This document shows, piece by piece, positions 50,247 to 59,350 of a DNA stretch of 64,000 nucleotides; position 1 is the stretch's first letter, and each line of letters opens with the position of its first letter. The position numbers were made by a program, and so were the translations under genes. The stretch is taken from the NCBI GenBank assembly GCA_039989475.1, contig JBDXHU010000009.1, forward strand, positions 496,001-560,000, written 5' to 3'. This DNA comes from JBDXHU01 sp039989475. Its GTDB lineage: Bacteria; Pseudomonadota; Gammaproteobacteria; Pseudomonadales; Halieaceae. The notes under the pieces were generated by a model. That model was given only the letters and a program-made list of their open reading frames with translations, searched no databases and had not been told where the DNA came from.

Positions 50247-51124
50247 CAGCTACCTTTTAGGCCCGGCTTGACCACCCCGGTGGCCAGGGCGGTACCCAGC
50301 AGTATCAAGCCACAGCCTGCCAACATGCTGGTGGTGACCAACTCCGCCAGCAATACTGCGCCCAACACCATGGCCGCCAGGGGCACGATAAAGGTTACGG
50401 TCACGGCCTTGGCCGGACCCAATCGCGTCAACAGGCGGAAGAAGAGAATATAGGCGATGCCGGTACAGACCACCCCCAGCACCAACACCGACAGCCAGGC
50501 AGTGAGTGACGGCGCCTGCTCTGGCCAGTAAAAAAAGCACAGCGGCAGCAATATGATCGAGGCGGTGAGCTGACTGCCACCGGCCAATTCCAGCGAACCC
50601 AGGCCGGACATGTGTACCCGGGTGTGGTTGGCCGCGACGCCATAGCAGAGGGAGGCACCGAGACCCGCGGCGATGGCCAGTGCCACGCTGTTGCCGGAAA
50701 CATCGATCTTGTCCCAGACCAGCAATACCACGCCGCCAAAGCCCACCATTAATCCCAGCGCCGGCAACCGGCCCGGCCGCTCCCCCAGCCAGAGAAACGC
50801 CACTATCGCGGTAAACAGCGGCGCCGTGGCATTCAGTACTGCGGTAAAGCCGGCACTCAGTGACAGGGTGGCGAAGGCAAACAGGGTAAAGGGCAGCGCC
50901 GAGTTAATGGTACCCACCACGGCCAGGCCGCCAATGCGGCGGCGCATAATCGGAAAGCAACCCTGGTGCAGCAAGATCGGCAACAGGAACAGGAAGGCAA
51001 TAGACACCCGCAGGGCAATCAGCACGACCGGGCCAAACTCGGGCGCGGCCACGCGCATAAACAGGAAGGAGCCACCCCACAGCGCACCCAGGGTGAACAG
51101 CTCCAACAGGTCCAGTGGCTTCAA
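50246..51124 (-). CDS. EamA/DMT-family transporter
   Basis: 292 residues, about ten transmembrane helices in two EamA repeats (ELFTLGALWGGSFLFMRVAAPEFGPV at the start; LARLGPAKAV-type motif TRLGPAKAVTVTFIVPLAAMVLGAV near the end). Exporter or importer of a small metabolite across the inner membrane; the substrate cannot be told. The start is TTG at 51124, overlapping the TGA stop of the 58-residue membrane protein (TTGA), because the next ATG would cut off the first helix. Last gene of the six-gene operon that begins at 56704. Confidence 0.87.
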   Translation of the reverse strand: MKPLDLLELFTLGALWGGSFLFMRVAAPEFGPVVLIALRVSIAFLFLLPILLHQGCFPIMRRRIGGLAVVGTINSALPFTLFAFATLSLSAGFTAVLNATAPLFTAIVAFLWLGERPGRLPALGLMVGFGGVVLLVWDKIDVSGNSVALAIAAGLGASLCYGVAANHTRVHMSGLGSLELAGGSQLTASIILLPLCFFYWPEQAPSLTAWLSVLVLGVVCTGIAYILFFRLLTRLGPAKAVTVTFIVPLAAMVLGAVLLAELVTTSMLAGCGLILLGTALATGVVKPGLKGS

Positions 51125-51297
51125 AACCAGTAACGAAACATCTGGATAACAATCGCCAGGCCGACCAGTGGCAGAATCCAGCGCGACAGGCGCTGCATTT
51201 TTTCTGGCTCCATGGGTTTGGCAAAACGTTCACCCAGCACCACCATCAAGGCGACACCCGCGAAAATAAACAACAACAGCATGAACAGGGTATTCAT
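51121..51297 (-). CDS. 58-residue membrane protein, coupled on both sides
   Basis: Too short for usual cut-offs. Translating the minus strand from ATG 51297 gives 58 residues with two hydrophobic segments: MNTLFMLLLFIFAGVALMVVLGE, then a basic loop (RFAKPMEPEKMQRLSR), then WILPLVGLAIVIQMFRYWF, which ends the protein. Its ATG overlaps the TGA of trmH (ATGA at 51294-51297) and its TGA overlaps the TTG start of the EamA gene (TTGA at 51121-51124). Removing it would leave an otherwise seamless operon with a 169-base gap, so it is most likely a real gene. No family is recognised. Confidence 0.75.
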   Translation of the reverse strand: MNTLFMLLLFIFAGVALMVVLGERFAKPMEPEKMQRLSRWILPLVGLAIVIQMFRYWF

Positions 51298-51995
51298 GTT
51301 TTTTCCTCGTCTCCCGACAGCTCTCGCACCCTGGCGTACCAGGCTGAGGGATTGTCGATTTCCCCCTCATCGTTCAGCGCCGGATAGTCCAGTCCGCGTT
51401 GCTGGCAGTAATCCCTGACCTGTGGGTGACCCCATTCGAAGAACAGGCGCTGCCAGGTCGCCTGGTCCAGCCGGGAGCTGTCATACAAACCCGCCTGCTG
51501 GCGCTGCCGTTGGGCCTCGGAGAGAATAATGCCCGCCGCGACCGATACGTTGTAGGAACCTACCATACCCAGCATGGGCACGCTGATACATCGATCTGCT
51601 TGCGCCAGCGCCACATCATCAAGCCCTGCTTTCTCGGTACCCAGCAATAGCGCCGTGGGCCTGGTGTAATCAATATCACGAAAGTCCACCGCGTCAGCTG
51701 CCGGGTGTGCAGCCAGCAGCTGCATGGACTGTTTACGCACAGCCGACACAGCATCGGGCAGAGACTCGTAGGGCAGCACCTCAACCCAGCGATGAGAGCC
51801 CATGGCGGTACCGCGAAAGGCGCGATACTCCGCCTCCCCGACCACACAATGCACAGCCATGATGCCCACCGCATCACAGTTGCGCACAATGGCTGAGGTA
51901 TTGCGCTGCTTGTGCACAAAATTGGTAATCACCGTGAGATCGGGCTGGCGCCGGTCCAACACCGCGCGCAATCTCGCGATGCGTTCCGGGGTCAC
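51294..51995 (-). CDS. trmH: tRNA (guanosine-18-2'-O)-methyltransferase, TrmH
   Basis: 233 residues from GTG 51995, which overlaps the stop of the upstream hydrolase (GTGA). SPOUT-fold motifs: ITNFVHKQRNTSAIVRNCDAVG (motif 1 Asn/Arg), TALLLGTEKAGLDD (motif 2) and the trefoil-knot motif 3 SVPMLGMVGSYNVSVAAGIILSEAQRQR. The C-terminal tail with GLDYPAL is typical of TrmH. It methylates the ribose of G18 in the tRNA D-loop using SAM. Its place inside a catabolic operon appears to be by coupling only; no functional link to its neighbours is evident. Confidence 0.93.
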   Translation of the reverse strand: MTPERIARLRAVLDRRQPDLTVITNFVHKQRNTSAIVRNCDAVGIMAVHCVVGEAEYRAFRGTAMGSHRWVEVLPYESLPDAVSAVRKQSMQLLAAHPAADAVDFRDIDYTRPTALLLGTEKAGLDDVALAQADRCISVPMLGMVGSYNVSVAAGIILSEAQRQRQQAGLYDSSRLDQATWQRLFFEWGHPQVRDYCQQRGLDYPALNDEGEIDNPSAWYARVRELSGDEEKT

Positions 51996-52840
51996 GCGGC
52001 GACCTGGGGCTGCCGCTGCAAAAACTCGACTACCGCCGCGGTGAAAATATCATTGCGATCGCCGGCAACCATGTGCTGTGCCTTCTCCACGTCGACAAAC
52101 TCCGCATGTGGGATCAAGCTGAGAAACTCCGCCACCTGTTCTTCAGTTACCACATCTGAGGCACGGCCTCGAATCAACAACACCGGTAACTGGATCTGGG
52201 CCGCGGCGTCCACAATGCGCCCGGCTTGCGGTGGCCCATCACCACGCGGCGCAAAAAAGTTCGGATCCCAGTGCCAGAAGAAACGCCCATCGCGCTCGCG
52301 CAGGTTCTTGCGCAGCCCACTGACATCATCGCGCCGGGGGCGCCCGGTATAACTGGCAATCGCGTCGGCAGCCTCTTCCAGGGAGCCAAAACCAGACTCG
52401 ATATGAGACTGCATGAATTCGAAGATGCGCAGAACGCCCTGCATATTCAAGCTGGGCGTAACATCCACCAACACAATACAGGCGAACATGTCCTGCTGAA
52501 TCTCACCGGCGCCAAGCATGGCCGCCATACCGCCCAGGGAGGCACCGACCACCGCCGGCGGCTGCGTAAAACTACGCGCCAGGCAGGCCATATCGAGTGC
52601 GAAGTGAGCTGTTTCATAGAGTCCGTCGTCCGACCATTCACTGTCACCATGACCGCGATGGTCGTAGGCCACGGCATACCAGCCCTGCTCGGCCAGCGCC
52701 GCTGCGGTGCCGCCCCAGGAATGCCGGGTCTGGCCACCGCCGTGGGAGAGAATAACCGGCGGATTGGCAGGATCACCCCAGGCTTCCGCTACCAGGGTAA
52801 TACCATCCTCGCCTTCAAATTCGAATCGTACCGCTGTCAT
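51992..52840 (-). CDS. Alpha/beta hydrolase
   Basis: 282 residues from ATG 52840, where the start overlaps the preceding stop (TAATG); an in-frame ATG at 52852 would add four residues. ILSHGGGQTRHSWGG (oxyanion side), nucleophile Ser in VVGASLGGMAAML, acid Asp in RGRASDVVTEEQ and His in KAQHMVAGDRND complete the triad. No signal peptide, so it hydrolyses an ester, lactone or similar bond in the cytoplasm. Its role in the operon may be to open or de-esterify the product of the upstream oxidoreductase or aminoacylase. GTGA overlap with trmH. Confidence 0.9.
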   Translation of the reverse strand: MTAVRFEFEGEDGITLVAEAWGDPANPPVILSHGGGQTRHSWGGTAAALAEQGWYAVAYDHRGHGDSEWSDDGLYETAHFALDMACLARSFTQPPAVVGASLGGMAAMLGAGEIQQDMFACIVLVDVTPSLNMQGVLRIFEFMQSHIESGFGSLEEAADAIASYTGRPRRDDVSGLRKNLRERDGRFFWHWDPNFFAPRGDGPPQAGRIVDAAAQIQLPVLLIRGRASDVVTEEQVAEFLSLIPHAEFVDVEKAQHMVAGDRNDIFTAAVVEFLQRQPQVAA

Positions 52841-54957
52841 TAAAGCCTGCATCCTATGCGGTGGCCGTCGTGCATGGCACCGTGAATATAGCCAGGGCCA
52901 TCACAATCGCCGGTCAGGTGTGTCTCTATGCCCCGTGCCTGCAGTGCCTCTGCCAGACCGCGGTTTGACTGCGCGCCGCTGGCCAGAATCACGGTGTCGG
53001 CTTCTATGTCCACCTCAGCATCACCGCTTGCCAGGGTGAGCACTTTAGCAGCGATCGAGTTCAGGCGCGTCTTGTTAATCATCACCACCGCCTGCTCCCG
53101 GAGTTCATGCAGGACCCGCCAGCGCCTGACCACTGACAGCTCGCTACCGAATTTTTCTCCCTCTTCGATTACCGTTACCTGCCGACCCCGCTCGGCCAGG
53201 AATTCGGCCAACTCCACCCCCACCAGGCCACCACCGATAATTGCCACCCGCCTGCCCACCGGCATCCACCAGTAGCTGAAGCGGCGAATCAGGGCGGCGT
53301 TGCGAGTAATTCCCAGCAGGGCACCGCACCACATCAGCAAGCGCTGCAGTGGATTGAGCTTGGCGGCAACGGCTGCAGCACCCTGCCCGGTCATCAGCGC
53401 ACGCAGTTCATCGCCGCTGAATACATTGTCTTGCCCTGCGCCGGGAACAGGCGGTGCGGCGCGCAGGGCACCGCTGGCCAACACAACGGCATCCGGTGAA
53501 ATCTGCTCAATCAGGGCCTCGTCCACCTGGGTATTGAGTCGAATGCTGAGCGGCAACTGCTCCAGCTCTGCGACCAGGTAATCAATCAGCCGACCATTGG
53601 GCGGGTAAGGGATAGAGGAGAAAAACACGGTGCCACCGAGACGTCCCTCGCGTTCACACAGGATAACCTCGTGCCCGCGCAGGGCCGCCACCCGGGCCGT
53701 CTCCATACCGGCAGGACCGCCGCCGACCACCAGTACCCGGCGCGGCTGTGCCGCCGGCGTAATGCTGATGTTTTCCTCAAAGCCGGTTTCCGCATTGACC
53801 GCGCAGACCACGTGGTCATTCAGAAAAATCTGCGAAACGCAGGTGTAACAGTAAATACAGGGGCGTACCAGTTCGGGACGGCCCTGCCGCAGCTTGTTCG
53901 GTAGTTCCGGATCGGCCAGCAGTTTGCGCCCCATGGAGACAAAATCGGCATCCCCGGCGGCAAGCACACGCTCGGCAAGCTCCGGCTCTATACGACCCAC
54001 GGCAATGACCGGTATCGAGACCGCCTGCTTAATACCTCTGGCGAAGCCCAGGTAGGCGCCGGGTTCGTGCACCAGTGGCGCCTCAGTAAAACCAATGCCG
54101 GAGGCGGGGTTGGCATAGGCGCTGACGTGAATCGCATCGGCTCCGGCCTGCTCAGCCATTTGCGCTGTCGCCACAGCATCCTCATAGACGATCCCGTTCT
54201 CCACCCGGTACTCTTTCGAGTCGAGGCGACACCAGACCGCGAACGTCTCGCCCACACGGGACTTGACCGCCTGGATAACTTCCACCAGCAGGCGCGCACG
54301 ATTGGCCAGGCAGCCGCCGTATTCATCCTCGCGCTGGTTGACGCTGGGGGAGAGAAACTCCGAGAGTATGTAACCGTGGCCCGCGTGCAATTCGACGCCG
54401 TCGAACCCGGCTCGCTGGGCCCGCTCTGCGGCGTCGGCAAAGCACTGGATCAACCACTCTATATCCGACTTGTCGGCGACCTTATATTCGATGCGGGTAC
54501 CTTCACTGAAGGATTTAACGAAGGCGGCCATCTCCTCCCCGGTCAGCGCCGACATCATGTCATCCGGTGTGCTCTGGGGCACAGAGGGCACCAGCATCGG
54601 CCGGCCGGCCGCCATATCGCAAACCGCTACCTTGCCGGCATGCTGCAATTGCACGATGGCGCGACAGCCGTGTTGCTTGACCCGCGTCGCCAGGGCACTC
54701 AGGCCGGGCAGAAATTCGTCGCCCGATATCGCAACCTGGTTGGGATTGCAGGCGCCCTCCGGCCAGGCGATTGCGGCCACGCCGAGGACAAGCGCGCCGG
54801 CACCACCGCGGGCGCGGGCTTCATAATAGGCCTGAATTCGCTCACCACAATGACCATCGGTCTGGGCCATGTTGCTGCCCATGGGCGCCATAAGGATGCG
54901 ATTGCGCAGCTCAAGGCTGCCAATACGACCCGGCGACAGGAGTGTTTCAAATCCCAT
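52840..54957 (-). CDS. FMN/FAD/4Fe-4S oxidoreductase of the 2,4-dienoyl-CoA reductase (BaiCD-like) family
   Basis: 705 residues. The N-terminal OYE-type TIM barrel (1-370) has MAPMGSNMA, GVELHAGHGYILSEFLSPSVNQREDEYGG and IHVSAY. Next is the iron-sulfur segment CIYCYTCVSQIFLNDHVVCAVN (C-x2-C-x2-C-x11-C; most relatives have x3 in the middle). The C-terminal part holds two nucleotide-binding motifs, VLVVGGGPAGMETARVAALRGHEV and VAIIGGGLVGVELAEFLAERGRQV. NADH or NADPH reduces enoyl or dienoyl substrates through this electron chain in the cytoplasm. It starts one base after the amidohydrolase stop, so translation is coupled. Substrate unknown. Confidence 0.92.
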   Translation of the reverse strand: MGFETLLSPGRIGSLELRNRILMAPMGSNMAQTDGHCGERIQAYYEARARGGAGALVLGVAAIAWPEGACNPNQVAISGDEFLPGLSALATRVKQHGCRAIVQLQHAGKVAVCDMAAGRPMLVPSVPQSTPDDMMSALTGEEMAAFVKSFSEGTRIEYKVADKSDIEWLIQCFADAAERAQRAGFDGVELHAGHGYILSEFLSPSVNQREDEYGGCLANRARLLVEVIQAVKSRVGETFAVWCRLDSKEYRVENGIVYEDAVATAQMAEQAGADAIHVSAYANPASGIGFTEAPLVHEPGAYLGFARGIKQAVSIPVIAVGRIEPELAERVLAAGDADFVSMGRKLLADPELPNKLRQGRPELVRPCIYCYTCVSQIFLNDHVVCAVNAETGFEENISITPAAQPRRVLVVGGGPAGMETARVAALRGHEVILCEREGRLGGTVFFSSIPYPPNGRLIDYLVAELEQLPLSIRLNTQVDEALIEQISPDAVVLASGALRAAPPVPGAGQDNVFSGDELRALMTGQGAAAVAAKLNPLQRLLMWCGALLGITRNAALIRRFSYWWMPVGRRVAIIGGGLVGVELAEFLAERGRQVTVIEEGEKFGSELSVVRRWRVLHELREQAVVMINKTRLNSIAAKVLTLASGDAEVDIEADTVILASGAQSNRGLAEALQARGIETHLTGDCDGPGYIHGAMHDGHRIGCRL

Positions 54958-54958
54958 A

Positions 54959-56704
54959 TCAGGCGGCGTTGGCCGGCGCCTGCGGCGAGGGCTGGCTGCC
55001 GCGAATCAGTTTGCCGGGGCGGGCCTCCGTTGCCACGCCGTCCTGCATAACAATTTCCCCACTGACCAGGGTATAGCGATAACCCTCGGCGGCCTGGAAC
55101 ATACGCCGTCCCCCCGCCGGTAAATCATAAGTAATTTCAGGTGCCAGCAGCCGCAGCTGTTCAAAATCAATCAGGTTGATATCGGCCTTCATGCCGACTT
55201 CCAGGGTACCGCGATCTTCCAGGCCCACGCAGCGCGCGGTATCCCGGGTATGCATCTTCACAGCCTGTTCCAGCCCGAAGCGCTCACCCCGCTGCCGATC
55301 GCGGACAAAGTAAGACAGCCAATAGGTGGGGATGGAGGCATCGGACAAGACACCGCAGTGCGCTCCGGTGTCAGCCAGGCTAATGACCGAGTTCTCATCG
55401 CGCAGCATGGTGACCTGGCGCTCCAGGTTACCTTTGCCATAACCCATCAGCGGGAAGTAGAGCATGGCCTTGCCGCCGCGCTTGAGTAGCGCATCGTAGG
55501 CATATTCCTGGGGAGTGACGCCCGCGGCCGCAGCCAGGGCGGCAATACTGTGCTCGGGACGCGGCTCATAATCCGGCTCCTCTCCCAGCTCGAACATCAG
55601 CTCGAAGTCAGAAACCATCCGGTCAGCCACCTCAATGCCCATGCTGGGCGTGGGTTCGGCCAGGATCGCCGCCCGTAGCTCGGGGTCTTGCAGGCGAAGT
55701 AAACGCTCCTCGGGTGACAGGGCCATCAATGGGGCAAAATTCTGGTGCAGGAAAAAGGGGTGCACTGTGCCATTGAAATTCATCAACACGTTGACCGGGC
55801 GGGCGCCAACATGGGCCACCAGGTGGGCGCCTTCGGCATTGGCCTGCTTTACGTATTCAAGCTGCGCCTCAACCCGCGGCCATTTGCTCTCGTCCTGATA
55901 GAACAGCACGAAGTTGACCTGGCACTGGTTTTCGATGGACAGGCGTTTCATCCAGTCCATCTCCTCCTCCCAGTTATCCCAATCAGACACCAGGCCGTAA
56001 ATACCCTTGCCTAGCTCCCCCAGGGTCTTGCCGATACCGAGTAACTCGTTCTCGTCGGAATAGGTGCCGGGCATGGCAACGCCGTGGCGGGTCATGTGCA
56101 GCTGGGTGCGAGAGGTAGTGAACCCCAGCGCACCGGCCTCAATCCCCGCCTTGACGATCGCCGACATGCTGGCAACATCGTCCGCCGTGGCGGTTTCATT
56201 GTTCACGCCGCGCTCACCCATGACATAGGTCCGCACCGCGCAGTGTGGCACCTGGGCAGCGATATCAATACAGCGCGGAAAGGCATCCAGCGCATTCAGG
56301 TATTCGGGGAAACTCTCCCACTGCCAGCTGATACCCTCGGCCAGGGCCGCGCCCGGGATATCCTCGACGTCTTCCATCACCGCGATCATGGCGTCGCGTG
56401 CCGCTTCACTGGGCTCGCAGGGAGCGAAGCCGACACCGCAATTACCCATCACCAGGGTGGTAATGCCGTGATTGAGGGCCGGGCTCAACAGCGGATCCCA
56501 GGTCGCCTGGCCATCCATATGCGAGTGCGTGTCGACCCAGCCAGGCGTCACCAGCAGCCCGCTGGCGTCAATTTCCCGGCTGCCGGCAGCAGCGACCTCA
56601 CCCAGGCCCACGATCACGCCCTGGTCAACGGCGATGTCTCCACGACGGGCCTCGGCACCGGTACCATCAACAATCAAGCCATTGCGAATTACCAGCTCAT
56701 ACAT
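54959..56704 (-). CDS. N-acyl-D-amino-acid deacylase-like amidohydrolase
   Basis: 581 residues. D-aminoacylase family: VIRNGLIVDGTGAEARRGDIAV, metal motif GWVDTHSHMDGQ, MGNCGVGFAPCEPSEAA (the Cys-containing segment that follows in this family), GFTTSRTQLH, HLVAHVGARPVN, and SLADTGAHCGVLSD with an Asp-His. Lacks a signal peptide. Members split N-acyl bonds of D-amino acids, but many paralogues in marine heterotrophs have undetermined amide or lactam substrates. First gene of the six-gene operon, divergent from a TonB receptor, so the substrate is probably imported by that receptor. Confidence 0.9.
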   Translation of the reverse strand: MYELVIRNGLIVDGTGAEARRGDIAVDQGVIVGLGEVAAAGSREIDASGLLVTPGWVDTHSHMDGQATWDPLLSPALNHGITTLVMGNCGVGFAPCEPSEAARDAMIAVMEDVEDIPGAALAEGISWQWESFPEYLNALDAFPRCIDIAAQVPHCAVRTYVMGERGVNNETATADDVASMSAIVKAGIEAGALGFTTSRTQLHMTRHGVAMPGTYSDENELLGIGKTLGELGKGIYGLVSDWDNWEEEMDWMKRLSIENQCQVNFVLFYQDESKWPRVEAQLEYVKQANAEGAHLVAHVGARPVNVLMNFNGTVHPFFLHQNFAPLMALSPEERLLRLQDPELRAAILAEPTPSMGIEVADRMVSDFELMFELGEEPDYEPRPEHSIAALAAAAGVTPQEYAYDALLKRGGKAMLYFPLMGYGKGNLERQVTMLRDENSVISLADTGAHCGVLSDASIPTYWLSYFVRDRQRGERFGLEQAVKMHTRDTARCVGLEDRGTLEVGMKADINLIDFEQLRLLAPEITYDLPAGGRRMFQAAEGYRYTLVSGEIVMQDGVATEARPGKLIRGSQPSPQAPANAA

Positions 56705-56779
56705 GGCTATCTACCCCAGTCTGCACTATAAAAAGGAAAGGATAACCAGACTAGCGCAGTTGGCCGCACATTTCACAAA

Positions 56780-56795
56780 TAGCCCATTTGGGCTA
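56780..56795. promoter_or_regulatory. Palindromic operator-like site between the aminoacylase operon and the TonB receptor
   Basis: TAGCCCATTTGGGCTA has perfect 7-base arms (TAGCCCA/TGGGCTA) around TT. It lies in the 159-base divergent region, 76 bases from the amidohydrolase start and 69 from the receptor start, where a repressor could control both. Confidence 0.6.
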
Positions 56796-56863
56796 GGACA
56801 GATGCCAGGCAGAGAACATATAGTTGAACCTCTCCATACTACAAAAATATCAGGAGTGCCCAC

Positions 56864-59350
56864 ATGAACATGCCCACCACCCGCAAGCCCGCTCACAGCG
56901 CAAGCTACAGCCTGACCCCACTGGCCGCCGCAATCCTGACGACGTCGACTTTGTTTAGCGTCCCGCTCGCAGCCCAGGAGCGCGAGACCGTGCTTGAAGA
57001 GATCGTGGTCACTGCCCAGCGGCAGCAAACCATGCTGCAGGACACGCCTATCGCGGTCACGGCATTCACCAGTCAGCGCATCGAGGACCTGGGGGTTTTT
57101 GATATCAGCGACATCGGCAGCATGGCGCCCAACACCAATATCCAGAAACAGCCTTCCTCCAACTCCAATATGTCGATATTCGTGCGCGGCGTCGGCAGCG
57201 GCGAAACCTCGCTGATGGTAGACCCCAAGGTCAGCTTCTACATTGATGGCGTCTACATGAGTAAAACCGTTGGCGCCGTGTTTGATATCGTCGACATGGA
57301 AAGCATCGAGGTTTTGCGCGGCCCCCAGGGCACACTGTTTGGCCGCAACAGCGCCGGCGGCGCCATCAACGTCACCACCGTTAAACCACGCGGTGAGTTG
57401 GGTGTGCGGCTGGAGGGTTCGGTCGGCAACGACGGCTACCAACGATTCATGGCAACGGTAGATACACCCAAGATGTTTGACATGCTGTCGGCGAAGATAT
57501 CCGGCATGACCATGGACTACGACGGCTGGGCCGACAACAACTTTCCAGGTCAGGAAGACGACCTGGGCTCCGAAAACAATGACAGCTATCGCATTGCCCT
57601 GCGGCTGGAGCCAATGGACAGCCTGACTATCGATTACAGCTACGACAAGACCGACAACAAGGGCGTACCAACACCGTTCCAGATCACCAAGGTGAAGGAT
57701 GATATTTATAACGGCTTCACCAGTGTGCCCTTCCCCTATGAAGTACTCGGTGGCCAGCTCTACCAGGAGATGGCGGCCCTGGTTGGCGACCCGGATGACC
57801 GGCGCGATGACTACAACCTGGACGCGGTCAGCGACGAGAAGCTGGAGGTGGATGGACATACGGTTCATGTCTCCTGGGAACTGGAACCCTTCACCATCAA
57901 GTACATTTTCGCTGACCGGGATACGGATTCGACCTATGATCGCAGCGACCTGGACAGTGGCGCCTACAACACGGCCGACCTGCTCTATGGCGGCGGCGCG
58001 GTAGTGCCGACACCGGGCTTCCATGCCGCCATCGACGATGGCTCGATTGATATGACCACCCATGAGGTCCAGTTGTTCGGCGATTTATTCGATAGCCGTT
58101 TGTCCTACACCCTTGGCTACTACCACTACGAAGAGGACATCCGTCAGGACAACCCGCAAACTTTCGCACTGCCAATCCAGTTCGTGGCACCGCGGGACCC
58201 GGCCTTATTGGCCGCCTATACCGCCACTGGTTTTTGTAACGATGTACCCGGCCAGGGCCCTGTCTGCATCGGCAGCCAGCGCCTGCCAATCCCCTTCCCT
58301 GTCGCCGGTGCAGACCCCAACATGAACGGCGCTATCGATTTTGTCTATGGCCAGAACACGGAGTCCTGGGCCGCCTACGCCCACGGTATCTTCAGCATTA
58401 CCGATGACTGGGACCTGACCCTGGGTATTCGCTACACCGAAGATGATCGCAACGGCTTCCTGTTCAACGAAAACCTGGGCATGGTCTCGATCGATGACAA
58501 GCTCAAAAACGACGACGACTGGGACAACACCAGCTACCTCGCCACCCTGAGCTATGCGGTCAATGATGACATGAACGTCTATGCCACTTACTCCACCGGC
58601 TACAATGCCGGCGGCTTCAACGCCAGGGCCGCCACGGAGCCATCCTGGGAGAACCCGGTGGACGAGGAGACCATTGACGCATGGGAGATCGGCATGAAGG
58701 CGGAATGGTGGAACAATCGCCTGCGCACCAATATCGCCGCCTTCTACAACAAATTTGACGACATCCAGATTGCCCAGTTTGAAGCTGGCAGCGGTGGCGC
58801 TTCCAGTCGCCTGGTCAACGCCGGTAAGGCGACCTACCAGGGCATTGAACTGGACATGGTTGCTGTCCTGGCGGATGGCCTGGTCATGGACCTGACCTAT
58901 GGCTACCTGGATGCCGACTTTGACGAGTACCTGGCCCGCGATCCGGCTACCGACCAGGAAGTCGACATCTCCAATGTCACAACTGTGGCCAGAACGCCGG
59001 AGAATACCGCGAACATAGGCCTGCAATACGACTTCGCAGCCTTTAGCTTCGGCAGTCTGTCAGCCCGCGTGGATGCCACCTATACCGACGACTTCACCTT
59101 CCACCCATTCCAGAACCGCTTCGACAGCGCCGATGATCGCTGGTTGATCGGGGCACGCCTCAGCCTGAATGATATTTCCCTGGGTAATGCGGGTGATCTG
59201 CGCGTTTCAGCCTGGGGCAAAAACCTCACCGACGAGGAGTATCGCGAGTGGGGCATCGACTTCGATTCACTGGGCTACGCCGGTAATGTCTACGGACAGC
59301 CGCGCACTTATGGACTGGACCTGGTGTATTATTTTGGAGAGAACCGCTAA
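56864..59350 (+). CDS. TonB-dependent receptor, divergent from the aminoacylase operon
   Basis: 828 residues. An extended signal peptide (SLTPLAAAILTTSTLFSVPLAAQ) is followed by TonB box-like ETVLEEIVVTAQRQQ. Plug motifs: MSIFVRGVGSGE, VDMESIEVLRGPQGTLFGRNSAGGAINV. The long barrel ends in GLDLVYYF, the usual aromatic end, then four extra residues, GENR, before the stop. The stop lies in the first copy of a tandem repeat (59344-59477), so those four residues probably came with the repeat. Ligand unknown; the divergent operon implies an acylated or amide compound. ATCAGGAGTGCCCAC precedes ATG 56864. Confidence 0.93.
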   Translation: MNMPTTRKPAHSASYSLTPLAAAILTTSTLFSVPLAAQERETVLEEIVVTAQRQQTMLQDTPIAVTAFTSQRIEDLGVFDISDIGSMAPNTNIQKQPSSNSNMSIFVRGVGSGETSLMVDPKVSFYIDGVYMSKTVGAVFDIVDMESIEVLRGPQGTLFGRNSAGGAINVTTVKPRGELGVRLEGSVGNDGYQRFMATVDTPKMFDMLSAKISGMTMDYDGWADNNFPGQEDDLGSENNDSYRIALRLEPMDSLTIDYSYDKTDNKGVPTPFQITKVKDDIYNGFTSVPFPYEVLGGQLYQEMAALVGDPDDRRDDYNLDAVSDEKLEVDGHTVHVSWELEPFTIKYIFADRDTDSTYDRSDLDSGAYNTADLLYGGGAVVPTPGFHAAIDDGSIDMTTHEVQLFGDLFDSRLSYTLGYYHYEEDIRQDNPQTFALPIQFVAPRDPALLAAYTATGFCNDVPGQGPVCIGSQRLPIPFPVAGADPNMNGAIDFVYGQNTESWAAYAHGIFSITDDWDLTLGIRYTEDDRNGFLFNENLGMVSIDDKLKNDDDWDNTSYLATLSYAVNDDMNVYATYSTGYNAGGFNARAATEPSWENPVDEETIDAWEIGMKAEWWNNRLRTNIAAFYNKFDDIQIAQFEAGSGGASSRLVNAGKATYQGIELDMVAVLADGLVMDLTYGYLDADFDEYLARDPATDQEVDISNVTTVARTPENTANIGLQYDFAAFSFGSLSARVDATYTDDFTFHPFQNRFDSADDRWLIGARLSLNDISLGNAGDLRVSAWGKNLTDEEYREWGIDFDSLGYAGNVYGQPRTYGLDLVYYFGENR

